Shown here in pieces: positions 18,896 to 26,210 of a stretch of 64,000 nucleotides of DNA. Positions within the stretch are counted from its first letter, which is position 1. Every line of letters starts with the position of its first letter. A program made the position numbers and the translations under genes. The DNA lies in NCBI RefSeq assembly GCF_000378205.1, contig NZ_KB899417.1, forward strand, positions 62,001-126,000. Reading direction: 5' to 3'. The notes under the pieces were generated by a model. That model saw only the letters and a list, made by a program, of their open reading frames with translations, did not search any database and had not been told where the DNA came from. The DNA comes from Sediminispirochaeta bajacaliforniensis DSM 16054. GTDB taxonomy: Bacteria; Spirochaetota; Spirochaetia; DSM-16054; Sediminispirochaetaceae.

Positions 18896-19351
18896 CTAAT
18901 CCTTTATAGAAAGGCCCTTTAAAAACCGTCGTAAGGCCTGGTCCCCGCAGGCGCGGTACTGCCGGCTGCCTCTTTTGCGAAAAAAGGCGGACAACTCTGA
19001 TTTCGTGATGTCGAATTCGGCCTTGTGAAAGGTAGCCAGCATTGCTTCTTCCTGCAAATTAAAGGCTATGCGCAACTTTTTGAGGACAAGATTGTTGTCG
19101 GGAATAATAGAAAGGTTCCGGGGGGCCGGTTTATCGGAGGGTCCCCTCCTTTTCAGGATAAGCCCGTCCAGAAAGCGTGCAAGCACCTCATCCCTGCACG
19201 GCAAAAAGCCTGGCTCATCGTCTCTTGCCAGAAGGTTAGCCATATCTTCGGCGGACATTGTATATCCGCCCAGCGCCAGCACTTCCGTCATCTCTTTATC
19301 GTCGGCATTGATGATATATCGAACCCTTCGTAAAATATCGTTATTATCCAC
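18896..19351 (-). CDS. DUF1456 protein (YehS-like)
   Basis: A 151-residue cytoplasmic protein made of two tandem copies of an approximately 70-residue module. The first begins NDILRRVRYIINADDKEM and ends RFLDGLILKRRG; the second begins NNLVLKKLRIAFNLQEEA and ends RFLKGLSIKD. This is the layout of the DUF1456 family that includes E. coli YehS, whose function is not established. GTG 19351 is chosen because AAGGAG lies five bases upstream. Gene order with the methyltransferase suggests co-expression only. Confidence 0.82.
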   Translation of the reverse strand: MDNNDILRRVRYIINADDKEMTEVLALGGYTMSAEDMANLLARDDEPGFLPCRDEVLARFLDGLILKRRGPSDKPAPRNLSIIPDNNLVLKKLRIAFNLQEEAMLATFHKAEFDITKSELSAFFRKRGSRQYRACGDQALRRFLKGLSIKD

Positions 19352-19413
19352 GACAGCTCCTTCCTCTTTCCCACAAGATAGCACGAAGGAGCATGGGGTG
19401 TATATTCCTATCC

Positions 19414-20043
19414 CTATCTTCCTTTCTTCAGGACTGCGATTTCTCCGGAGCTGAGGTAACGGACCTTGCTTCCCTCCAAGAGGTAGGAAAGCTTTGCCGT
19501 TTCTTCGAGTTCTTCCATGGTGTCGCCTGCCTCAAACAGGCTCTTTCCCGTCACCACCGGACCGTGGTTTTGAAGAAGAAAGGCCGTATACCTTCCTGCA
19601 TATGCCTCCAGTTCTCTGGCGATTCCGATATCTCCGGGAGGATAGTAGGGGATCAGCGGTAATGTGCCGATTTTCATGACGTAGTATGGGGTGAAGGGGG
19701 GTATGACCTCGTCAGGATTAATGTCATTTCTGCAGGCAAGCAAGGTGCTCCAGGTAGAATGGAGGTGAAGTACGGCACCGCACTCCTGATCTCCCCGATA
19801 GAGGGACAGGTGGAATTGTATCTCTTTGGAGGGACGCAGGCCGGAAAGAAGCCTGCCGGTCATGTCGACGACGGAAAGCTCCCCGGCGGATAGGCGCCCG
19901 AGGCTGGAGCCGGAGGGGGTTGCAAGGATGCTTTCCCCGTCGATACGAGCCGAGATATTCCCGGCTCCTCCGACAGCATACCCTCTATCAAAAAGAGATT
20001 TCCCGATACGTACCATCTCCATCCTCAGCTGTTCTTCGTTCAT
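19414..20043 (-). CDS. Class II aldolase/adducin-family protein (OtnC-like)
   Basis: Zinc-dependent aldolase or decarboxylase of 209 residues. It has the class II aldolase pattern GNISARIDGE, the catalytic glutamate region SKEIQFHLSLY, and metal ligands in GAVLHLHSTWST and LQNHGPVVTG. In the known four-carbon acid-sugar pathways such an enzyme (OtnC) decarboxylates the 3-keto-4-phosphate made by a dehydrogenase and the OtnK-type kinase to dihydroxyacetone phosphate. Here its ATG overlaps the stop codon of the OtnK-like kinase by four bases, which supports that role. The actual substrate is inferred only. Confidence 0.85.
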   Translation of the reverse strand: MNEEQLRMEMVRIGKSLFDRGYAVGGAGNISARIDGESILATPSGSSLGRLSAGELSVVDMTGRLLSGLRPSKEIQFHLSLYRGDQECGAVLHLHSTWSTLLACRNDINPDEVIPPFTPYYVMKIGTLPLIPYYPPGDIGIARELEAYAGRYTAFLLQNHGPVVTGKSLFEAGDTMEELEETAKLSYLLEGSKVRYLSSGEIAVLKKGR

Positions 20044-21287
20044 ATAAAAAACTCCTGGGCCTTTACAAAGAAATCGTCATTGCCGAAATTGCCCGACTTC
20101 AGTGCAAGGTAGAGATCCTGACCGACGGCCCTGACCCAGGGAACCCCGGGATCGATTTGAGGGCCAATGAAAAAGGCCGAAAGACCAAGGCTTTGTACCA
20201 CCTTACCAGCCGTTTCTCCTCCAGCAACAATAAAATTCTTTACCCCGGCTCCGAGAAGCCTGCTTGCAAGTTTTCCGAAAAGCTCTTCGATGGCCCTTCC
20301 CACATCCTGAGAGGCATATGCCGGCTTTTCAAGTTCGCTTGCCTGCTTCGTGGCGTATAGCAGGGGTGTTGCACCATCCTCGATGGCTGCTGTCGTCCAG
20401 GCGTAGAGTTCGTCGAGATAGCCTGCGTCTGTTCTGCAGCGAAGTGCATCGATAAACTGCGAAGGGGCCTTTTCCCGATACCGGGCAACCTGCCGGTTCG
20501 TCGCCTTGGAACAGGAGCCTGCGATAATTACCGTCGCCCCTTTTTTCGGACGCCCCGCTTTTTCTGCCGAACGCTTTTCTCCCTCTTTATGTAGGCTGCG
20601 GGCTATTCCGGCGGCAAGCCCCGATCCACCGGTAACCAGGGGAAAGTCAGCAACGGCCGCTCCTATGGTGTCGAGGTGCTCCTGGTTGAGCGTGTCCATG
20701 ACCGCATAGCGGATTCCCTTTTCCTTTAACGATAGAAGCTCCCGTTTCAAGGCGCTGGGCCCCTTGTCGAGAACCTCAACATATATGTTCCCCGCCTTTC
20801 CTCTTGATTGCTGTTCCATGAGACGGGCAATATTCGAATCCCTCATGGGAGTGACGGGGTGATGCTGCATTCCCGATTCGCTGAGCAGCTGGTTTCCGAC
20901 AAAGAGGTAACCGCGATAGAGGGTACGTCCGTTGACGGGAAGGGCGGGACAGAGGATGGTGAACTCCTCTCCCATCTCATCAAGGAGGGCGTCGGTTACC
21001 GGCCCGATATTTCCCTTTGCAGTGCTGTCGAAGGTTGAGCAGTATTTGAAGAAAATTTGTTCGCATCCCTTGTCGCGAAGCCAGTGAAGGGCTTCGAGGG
21101 AAAGGCGTATGGCCTCGTCGGCGGGACATGATCTCGATTTGAGGCTGAGGACATAGGCTTCGGCTTCCGCCTCGAACCTTTCGTCTGGAATACCCGTCGT
21201 CTGAATCGTTCTGATCCCGTTCGTTACCAAAAATCCCGCTATGTCGGTTGCGCCGGTAAAATCGTCGGCAATAACACCTATGTTCAT
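20040..21287 (-). CDS. otnK: Four-carbon acid sugar kinase family protein (DUF1537, OtnK-like)
   Basis: ATP-dependent kinase of 415 residues that in characterised relatives phosphorylates 3-oxo-tetronates or threonate. The N-terminal sugar-binding domain opens with GVIADDFTGATDIAGFL, the family fingerprint. A central hinge has VTGGSGLAAGIARSL near 222. The C-terminal nucleotide-binding domain ends with FIVAGGETAGKVVQSLG and DPGVPWVRAVG. It is coupled to tctA upstream and the aldolase downstream by four-base overlaps, so transport and catabolism are one transcription unit. Confidence 0.88.
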   Translation of the reverse strand: MNIGVIADDFTGATDIAGFLVTNGIRTIQTTGIPDERFEAEAEAYVLSLKSRSCPADEAIRLSLEALHWLRDKGCEQIFFKYCSTFDSTAKGNIGPVTDALLDEMGEEFTILCPALPVNGRTLYRGYLFVGNQLLSESGMQHHPVTPMRDSNIARLMEQQSRGKAGNIYVEVLDKGPSALKRELLSLKEKGIRYAVMDTLNQEHLDTIGAAVADFPLVTGGSGLAAGIARSLHKEGEKRSAEKAGRPKKGATVIIAGSCSKATNRQVARYREKAPSQFIDALRCRTDAGYLDELYAWTTAAIEDGATPLLYATKQASELEKPAYASQDVGRAIEELFGKLASRLLGAGVKNFIVAGGETAGKVVQSLGLSAFFIGPQIDPGVPWVRAVGQDLYLALKSGNFGNDDFFVKAQEFFI

Positions 21288-22783
21288 TGTTTGCTTCCTT
21301 TATGGACCAGTTTCAGCAGCAGAGGGGAACAGAGGAAAAGGAGGGTCAGGGCAAGGAGCACCGCCGATATCGGTTTCTGAATAAAAATGAGTGCACTTCC
21401 ACGTGATATTGAAAAAGCCTGCCGTATGGAACGCTCAAACCGTGTTGCCAGAACAAAGGAGAGAAGGGCGGGCGCTATCGGATAATTGTTCTTCTTTAAA
21501 ATATAGGCAACCGCTCCCGCTCCTATCATGAACCATACATCGAACATGCTGTTGTTTACCGAATAGGATCCGACGATACAAATAACGACAATCATCGGCG
21601 CGATAATGCCCCGCGGTATACGGAGAATCGACATGAGAAAGGGAATGATGGCAAGGCCAGCAATCACACAGATCAGGTTTCCGATATACATGGAGCCGAT
21701 AAGGCCCCAGACGAAGTCCGGCTGTTCGGAAAAGAGGAGCGGACCAGGTTGAAGCCCCCACATCATCAGGCCGCCGAGCAGAACGGCCGAGGTCGCCGAT
21801 CCCGGAATTCCCAGGGAAAGCAGGGGAGCAAAGGCCCCGACAGCCGAGGCATTGTTGGCCGATTCCGAAGCCGCAACCCCCTCGATGGCGCCTTGGTCCA
21901 TATTCTTATTTTTGCCGGTCTTCTTTTCCAGGATATACGCCAGAAAGGAACCGGTCGTTCCTCCAGCGCCGGGAAGAAAGCCGACAAAATTACCGAGGAT
22001 CGAACTTTTGAGTATGGGCAGCGAGATCCGTTTGAGTTCTTTCTTATTGAGAATGCTTTCCCTGATGGTCAATCTTCGTCCGTCGGTAAGACTGTCGTCG
22101 TTTTTCCCCGCCATTAAATCCATCACCTGGGTAATGCCGAACATACCGATGACAAGGGGAATGAAGGATATCCCGCTTAAAAGATTAATGCTGCCGAAGG
22201 TAAAGCGGGGGGACCCGTCGGACAAAAGGTCCATGCCGATGGTTGAAAGGAGAATGCCGAGGCTCGTGGCTATGATCCCTTTGAGAAAGTCTTCTCCCAA
22301 AAGCCACCCGATGGATGTGAGTGCCAGAAAAATAAGGGAAGCTATCTCCGCCGGGCCGAATTTGAGACCAAAGTTGGCAATAACAGGACCGAAGACCGTA
22401 AGGGCGATGATTCCGATGGTCCCTCCGAAAAAGGAGGCGATGTTTGCGGTGAAAAGGGCTTTCCCTCCCTTGCCCTGGCGGCTGAGTGGATAACCCGCCA
22501 TTGCGGTCATGACCGCCGGAGAATCTCCCGGGATGTTCAAAAGTATCGCACTGTATGAGCCACCGTACATGTTGCCGTAGTAGATACCTGCGAGCATGAT
22601 GATTGCCGTGGTTGGGTTCATCTTAAAGGTCATGGGAAGAAGAAGAGAGACACCCGTTACCGCACCGATGCCGGGCATTGCACCGACGATGATACCGAGA
22701 AAGGCCCCGATTCCGGCAACCAGCAGATTATTAAGAGACAGGGCCGTGTTGAGGCCGTGCAAAAGCAGATCGAAGTTATTCAT
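21284..22783 (-). CDS. tctA: Tripartite tricarboxylate transporter large permease TctA
   Basis: Twelve-helix ion-driven permease of the TTT family, 499 residues. It has the two conserved family signatures: GAMPGIGAVTGVSLLLPMTF near residue 38 with YYGNMYGGSYSAILLNIPGD after it, and FLPGAGGTTGSFLAYILEK near 268. It imports a carboxylate captured by TctC together with sodium or protons. Given the neighbours, the likely cargo is a four-carbon sugar acid rather than citrate; this is inference. It starts 12 bases after tctB and overlaps otnK. Confidence 0.92.
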   Translation of the reverse strand: MNNFDLLLHGLNTALSLNNLLVAGIGAFLGIIVGAMPGIGAVTGVSLLLPMTFKMNPTTAIIMLAGIYYGNMYGGSYSAILLNIPGDSPAVMTAMAGYPLSRQGKGGKALFTANIASFFGGTIGIIALTVFGPVIANFGLKFGPAEIASLIFLALTSIGWLLGEDFLKGIIATSLGILLSTIGMDLLSDGSPRFTFGSINLLSGISFIPLVIGMFGITQVMDLMAGKNDDSLTDGRRLTIRESILNKKELKRISLPILKSSILGNFVGFLPGAGGTTGSFLAYILEKKTGKNKNMDQGAIEGVAASESANNASAVGAFAPLLSLGIPGSATSAVLLGGLMMWGLQPGPLLFSEQPDFVWGLIGSMYIGNLICVIAGLAIIPFLMSILRIPRGIIAPMIVVICIVGSYSVNNSMFDVWFMIGAGAVAYILKKNNYPIAPALLSFVLATRFERSIRQAFSISRGSALIFIQKPISAVLLALTLLFLCSPLLLKLVHKGSKQ

Positions 22784-22794
22784 ATTGCATCACC

Positions 22795-23226
22795 TCACAT
22801 CAGATGAAAGAGGCCTGAGGGAAATGGAACCCTGAGCCATACACGAAAGACACCGAAGATAAAGAGTGTAAAAGCTAAGCTGACCCCAATGGATTTAAGA
22901 AACGAATATTTGCTGAGAAACTTCATCCAGAGGAACATCAGAAAAAATACCGCAAGGGAAATTCCAAGGGTCTGAATGAACACAATACCGACCACGCCTG
23001 CACCGATGGGAATAAATGCCGTGTAGTCGACGGGGGCTGGCTGTTCGTGTTTTCTTTTGCGAAGCGCTACCACCGCAACGGAAGCGATAAGAGCGACGAT
23101 ACCGAAGAGAACAGGGATAAAACCTCCGCCTGGAATGCCGTCGGGCCAAAATCCGTATCGGGTTATCCCTTGATCTATCCAAAAGGCCGAGATAGCTATT
23201 ATGATTACCGAAATTACGAGATCCAT
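22795..23226 (-). CDS. tctB: Tripartite tricarboxylate transporter small permease TctB
   Basis: Four-helix membrane subunit of the TTT importer, 143 residues. The pattern is typical of TctB: GFWPDGIPGGGFIPVLFGIVA near residue 26, a polar loop with RKRKHEQPAP, and two closely spaced C-terminal helices. Sequence is weakly conserved in this family and the call rests largely on the position between tctC and tctA. AGGAG precedes the ATG. Confidence 0.88.
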   Translation of the reverse strand: MDLVISVIIIAISAFWIDQGITRYGFWPDGIPGGGFIPVLFGIVALIASVAVVALRKRKHEQPAPVDYTAFIPIGAGVVGIVFIQTLGISLAVFFLMFLWMKFLSKYSFLKSIGVSLAFTLFIFGVFRVWLRVPFPSGLFHLM

Positions 23227-23255
23227 TGGTTAACACTCCTCGAAGAAATCGAAAT

Positions 23256-23301
23256 GGGAAAAGAGCGGGAGAATCCTTGAAGTATCTCGGATTCTCCCGC
23301 T
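23256..23301 (-). terminator. Intra-operon hairpin between tctC and tctB
   Basis: AGCGGGAGAATCC (23264-23276) pairs perfectly with 23289-23301 around a 12-base loop. It is followed on the minus strand by CTTTTCCC. The T-run is short, so it probably attenuates or stabilises the tctC message rather than stopping all transcription. Confidence 0.65.
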
Positions 23302-23331
23302 ATTCGTGTTTAGAATGTGAAGTCGGCCAAA

Positions 23332-24315
23332 CTACTTGAACAAACCGATGATGTTGCCCATTTGATACAGCCGCTCCGCCATTCTTTCATGGTATTCGGC
23401 ATATTCGTCAGCAGGCATAAATTTTGCTTCCAGACCGTTTTTCCTGATGTAGTTGTTTTTCCAGGTCTCGGTTTCGGTTACTTTCTGCATAACATCACTC
23501 CAGTACTGCTGCACCTCGGGACTCATTCCGGGCCCTCCCATGATCGATCTGAACATCTGAAACTCAATATTCGGATATCCCAGTTCGGCAAAGGTAGGCA
23601 CCGTTTCAAGGGGGGCCTCAAGCCGATCGGTGGAGAAGGCGGCAAGGGCAACCATGGTACCCGCCTGGATCTGACCAAGGCATTCATTGGGATTGAAGAT
23701 ACCAAGCTGGATATGATCGCCGAGAAGGGCCGTTGCGATTTCGCCCGCCCCGTCGAAATAGACCGTTGAAAATTCGGCCTCTGTTTCCATGTTGATTTGT
23801 GCGACGCAGAGTTTATCCAGATTGTCGGCAATTCCAACCAGAATACTTTCCGGATGTTCCTTGATAGCCTTCAAAGCGCCTTGGAAATCCTTGTACGGGC
23901 CGTCGGCCTTTGCAACAAGGAGAACATTATCCATGGCAAGGTTTGCGACAGGTGTAAACTCCCTGTCCTGAATGGATTTGTTTGCCCGTGCCGCCAGGGC
24001 ATGCGCCGCATTCATGGTGAAAATCGTATAGTTGCCGTCTTTCTTCCCCATGATATAGGCATGGCCTGCCGCACTTGCCCCACCAGGCTTATTGACGATG
24101 ACCATGGTTCCATCCACCAGATTGTTTTCATGAATGATTTCAAGAATCAAACGGGCCAGCGTGTCGCTACCGCCGCCGGCACTTGCCGGTACCACGAATT
24201 CCACGACATTGTCCGGATAGATCGCCGCTCCTCCATCGCCTTCCGGTGTTCCGTTTGCAAATAGACTTGCCGTCAGCAAAACTGTTACTGTCAGCATAAA
24301 CACAGCTCTTTTCAT
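23332..24315 (-). CDS. tctC: Tripartite tricarboxylate transporter binding protein TctC
   Basis: Periplasmic solute-binding protein (Bug family) of the TTT importer, 327 residues. The signal peptide is MKRAVFMLTVTVLLTASLFA, followed by NGTPEG. Family features are VEFVVPASAGGGSDTLARLI near residue 40, IVNKPGGASAAGHAYIMG near 75, and LAAFSTDRLEAPLETVPTFAELG near 220, where a carboxylate ligand is usually held by the loop after beta-strand one. GGAGAAGGAA precedes ATG 24315. The gene is first in an operon behind a sigma54 promoter. Confidence 0.92.
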   Translation of the reverse strand: MKRAVFMLTVTVLLTASLFANGTPEGDGGAAIYPDNVVEFVVPASAGGGSDTLARLILEIIHENNLVDGTMVIVNKPGGASAAGHAYIMGKKDGNYTIFTMNAAHALAARANKSIQDREFTPVANLAMDNVLLVAKADGPYKDFQGALKAIKEHPESILVGIADNLDKLCVAQINMETEAEFSTVYFDGAGEIATALLGDHIQLGIFNPNECLGQIQAGTMVALAAFSTDRLEAPLETVPTFAELGYPNIEFQMFRSIMGGPGMSPEVQQYWSDVMQKVTETETWKNNYIRKNGLEAKFMPADEYAEYHERMAERLYQMGNIIGLFK

Positions 24316-24411
24316 TTCCTTCTCCTTGTGGTGTACATAGTAAAAATTCAAAGCCTCTCGATTACCCGGGATTCGGTCGACTTTTTTCTACCTTGTTCTT
24401 TAGCGTTATAA

Positions 24412-24427
24412 AGCAAACAACATGCCA
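24412..24427 (-). promoter_or_regulatory. Sigma54 promoter of the tctCBA-otnK-aldolase operon
   Basis: On the minus strand TGGCATGTTGTTTGCT matches the -24/-12 consensus, with GG and GC at exactly the required spacing. It lies about 100 bases upstream of the tctC start. The divergent PrpR-like sigma54 activator is the obvious partner. Confidence 0.8.
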
Positions 24428-24526
24428 ATGTTTGCGCTGTTGGTGTTTATAAAACCAACTTACGGTATATTAACAAATTAGCACGCTACTGCTGCGAATC
24501 GGATTCATATCCCAGTTCCTCCTTGA

Positions 24527-24540
24527 TTGCATTCGTGCAA
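24527..24540. promoter_or_regulatory. TTGCA-N4-TGCAA site upstream of the tct sigma54 promoter
   Basis: TTGCATTCGTGCAA is a perfect inverted repeat of five-base arms. It lies 100 bp upstream of the sigma54 promoter, the usual place for an enhancer site. The same arms and spacer length recur upstream of the SAF dehydrogenase gene. Between the promoter and this site lies a further 21-bp near-palindrome at 24439-24459. Confidence 0.6.
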
Positions 24541-24583
24541 TGAATTCAACCATTTTCTTGTGACTTTGCAATATCTATACAGT

Positions 24584-25972
24584 TCATAGTGCGAAAATGG
24601 TATCCTGCTCCTCTCTAAGCTTCCAAAGAATCGCATCATCCGGTCGTTCCAGCATATCGGCATTCAACAGGGTTCCTGCCGGTATATCCTCTTTGAGCCG
24701 TGCACCGTCGGCAAGATAGTAGGGAAGTTGCGTATGAGCCGATATGCCCTGAGCCGGGAGCAAAATCCCTTCAAAGCCCTCTATGATGTGATGGTGTCCC
24801 TTTGCCTGTAGCTCCGTACCCTTGGTCATCGGTTTTACCGATCGGGCCACGAGGTCATAGCGAGGTTTTGGATCAGGACTGCTGGTCGGCAATCCTAATA
24901 ATCCGACGGAAAGAACACTGAAGAGCGCCTCGAATCCGAGGTAGTGGGCAGGATAGTATATCAAAGCCGTCTTTTTGTTTCGACTTACCGGAACCCCCTT
25001 ATCCTGAAGTACCTGCCACGTCTCTTCGTCGTCACAGGCTACCACGACATAGACGCCTCCCTCCAGGCTCTGTTCATCGGGACGCCGCAAGCAGTTGATG
25101 ACATCGATTCTCGCCTCACCCGAGAAGAGCCCTCCCATTGTTTCCGGGCACATAAGATCGGGAATCTCAACGGCACGGGCGATGGGGCAGTGGAAGCTGG
25201 AGATATCGGGACTGAATTCCGGAAGATGGTTGCAGACAATAGACATTTCGGCAAGGTCCGGTATGGCCCGCTGACCAAAATCGGATAAAAGCGCGCTCCG
25301 CTGCTCTACGGTCTGCCGGCCATTTTCTCCTAAACGCCAAACCTTCTCGAATCCAGACACCTCCTCCGTTCTGTCCAGCACCTGCATGGTTGAGTGTTCC
25401 GGATCAAAGATGAAATCATATTCACTCGATTTTCCTATGCTCACGATGGAGAGTCCTGCCTTTCGTGCCCATGTGACCAGGCCGATGAGAAGAGCCGGCT
25501 GATCTCCTTCAGCCAGAGAGTAGATTACTCCCTGTTCCCTTGCCTTTTTTGCAAGAAGTGATCCGACGACGGAATCCGATTCCTTTGTCACCATCACAAT
25601 ATGCTTATGGTGCTCGATAGCAGAAAGGGCATATCGTGCCGATGCCTCGGGATTTCCGGTCCCTTCCACAACAAGATCGCAGGGCATGCTCATTGCCGTA
25701 TCGATGTCGGTAAAAACAAGATACATGCCTTTTTCGAAGGCTGACAGCCCTTCTGCTGTGGAACTGCAGAGGGCAATGTTCTCCCGCTTGATACCTACCG
25801 ACAGATACGCATCAATACACTTCTGTGCGGTTCTCCCGCAAAGAATACGGATCGATATTGCATCGTTCCGTGAGCCGTAAATAAAAAGGGAATGGTTGAA
25901 TCCCCGAACACCGATAACGGCAACTTCCAGTTTCTTTTCCCCTTTTGTGGAAAAAAGTAGATCGTAGTTCAT
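24584..25972 (-). CDS. NAD(P)-dependent oxidoreductase with SAF domain (homoserine dehydrogenase-like)
   Basis: A 462-residue predicted dehydrogenase. The N-terminal Rossmann-like domain has KLEVAVIGVRGFNHSL and DLVVEGTGNPEASARYAL. The middle resembles homoserine-dehydrogenase-type proteins (KHIVMVTKESDSVVG). The C-terminus is an SAF domain (KGHHHIIEGFEGILLPA, DIPAGTLLNADML). Proteins of this layout often sit beside OtnK-type kinases and TTT or TRAP transporters. Here it could oxidise the imported acid before phosphorylation, but the substrate is not established. It has its own sigma54 promoter and a clear GGAGAAG box. Confidence 0.82.
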   Translation of the reverse strand: MNYDLLFSTKGEKKLEVAVIGVRGFNHSLFIYGSRNDAISIRILCGRTAQKCIDAYLSVGIKRENIALCSSTAEGLSAFEKGMYLVFTDIDTAMSMPCDLVVEGTGNPEASARYALSAIEHHKHIVMVTKESDSVVGSLLAKKAREQGVIYSLAEGDQPALLIGLVTWARKAGLSIVSIGKSSEYDFIFDPEHSTMQVLDRTEEVSGFEKVWRLGENGRQTVEQRSALLSDFGQRAIPDLAEMSIVCNHLPEFSPDISSFHCPIARAVEIPDLMCPETMGGLFSGEARIDVINCLRRPDEQSLEGGVYVVVACDDEETWQVLQDKGVPVSRNKKTALIYYPAHYLGFEALFSVLSVGLLGLPTSSPDPKPRYDLVARSVKPMTKGTELQAKGHHHIIEGFEGILLPAQGISAHTQLPYYLADGARLKEDIPAGTLLNADMLERPDDAILWKLREEQDTIFAL

Positions 25973-26008
25973 TGCATCTTCTCCAGGTAGAAAGTCTTAC
26001 ACATCTAA

Positions 26009-26024
26009 AGCAAATAGAATGCCA
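26009..26024 (-). promoter_or_regulatory. Sigma54 promoter of the SAF dehydrogenase gene
   Basis: On the minus strand TGGCATTCTATTTGCT has GG and GC correctly spaced for -24/-12. The start would be near 25999, leaving a leader of about 27 bases with a good ribosome binding site. Confidence 0.8.
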
Positions 26025-26154
26025 AGAACGGCCTTTATGAATGAAAAAAGAGGTAAAACTATTATGGAGAATCTATTTCTATACGTTATAATAACAAACT
26101 TGCTGCTGCCTTTTTTATTCTACGGGCGGGATGAAATTGTTTGACTATACGGTA

Positions 26155-26168
26155 TTGCAATAATGCAA
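26155..26168. promoter_or_regulatory. TTGCA-N4-TGCAA site between the dehydrogenase and PrpR-like genes
   Basis: TTGCAATAATGCAA repeats the arms seen at 24527-24540. It lies 131 bp upstream of the dehydrogenase sigma54 promoter and 43 bp before the preferred PrpR-like start, so it could serve both activation and autoregulation. Confidence 0.6.
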
Positions 26169-26210
26169 CTATGGATGCATACCTGCAAACTGCTTCAAGG
26201 GGGAAAAGAT

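Noticed and set aside
21852-22493. Plus-strand frame of 213 residues inside tctA
   Set aside because: Antisense shadow of a well-conserved permease; composition mirrors the membrane protein's codons.
24439-24459. Near-palindrome GTTGG...CCAAC as the main enhancer site of the tct promoter
   Set aside because: It is only about 12 bp from the sigma54 promoter and has no counterpart at the dehydrogenase promoter; the TTGCA dyad is present at both.
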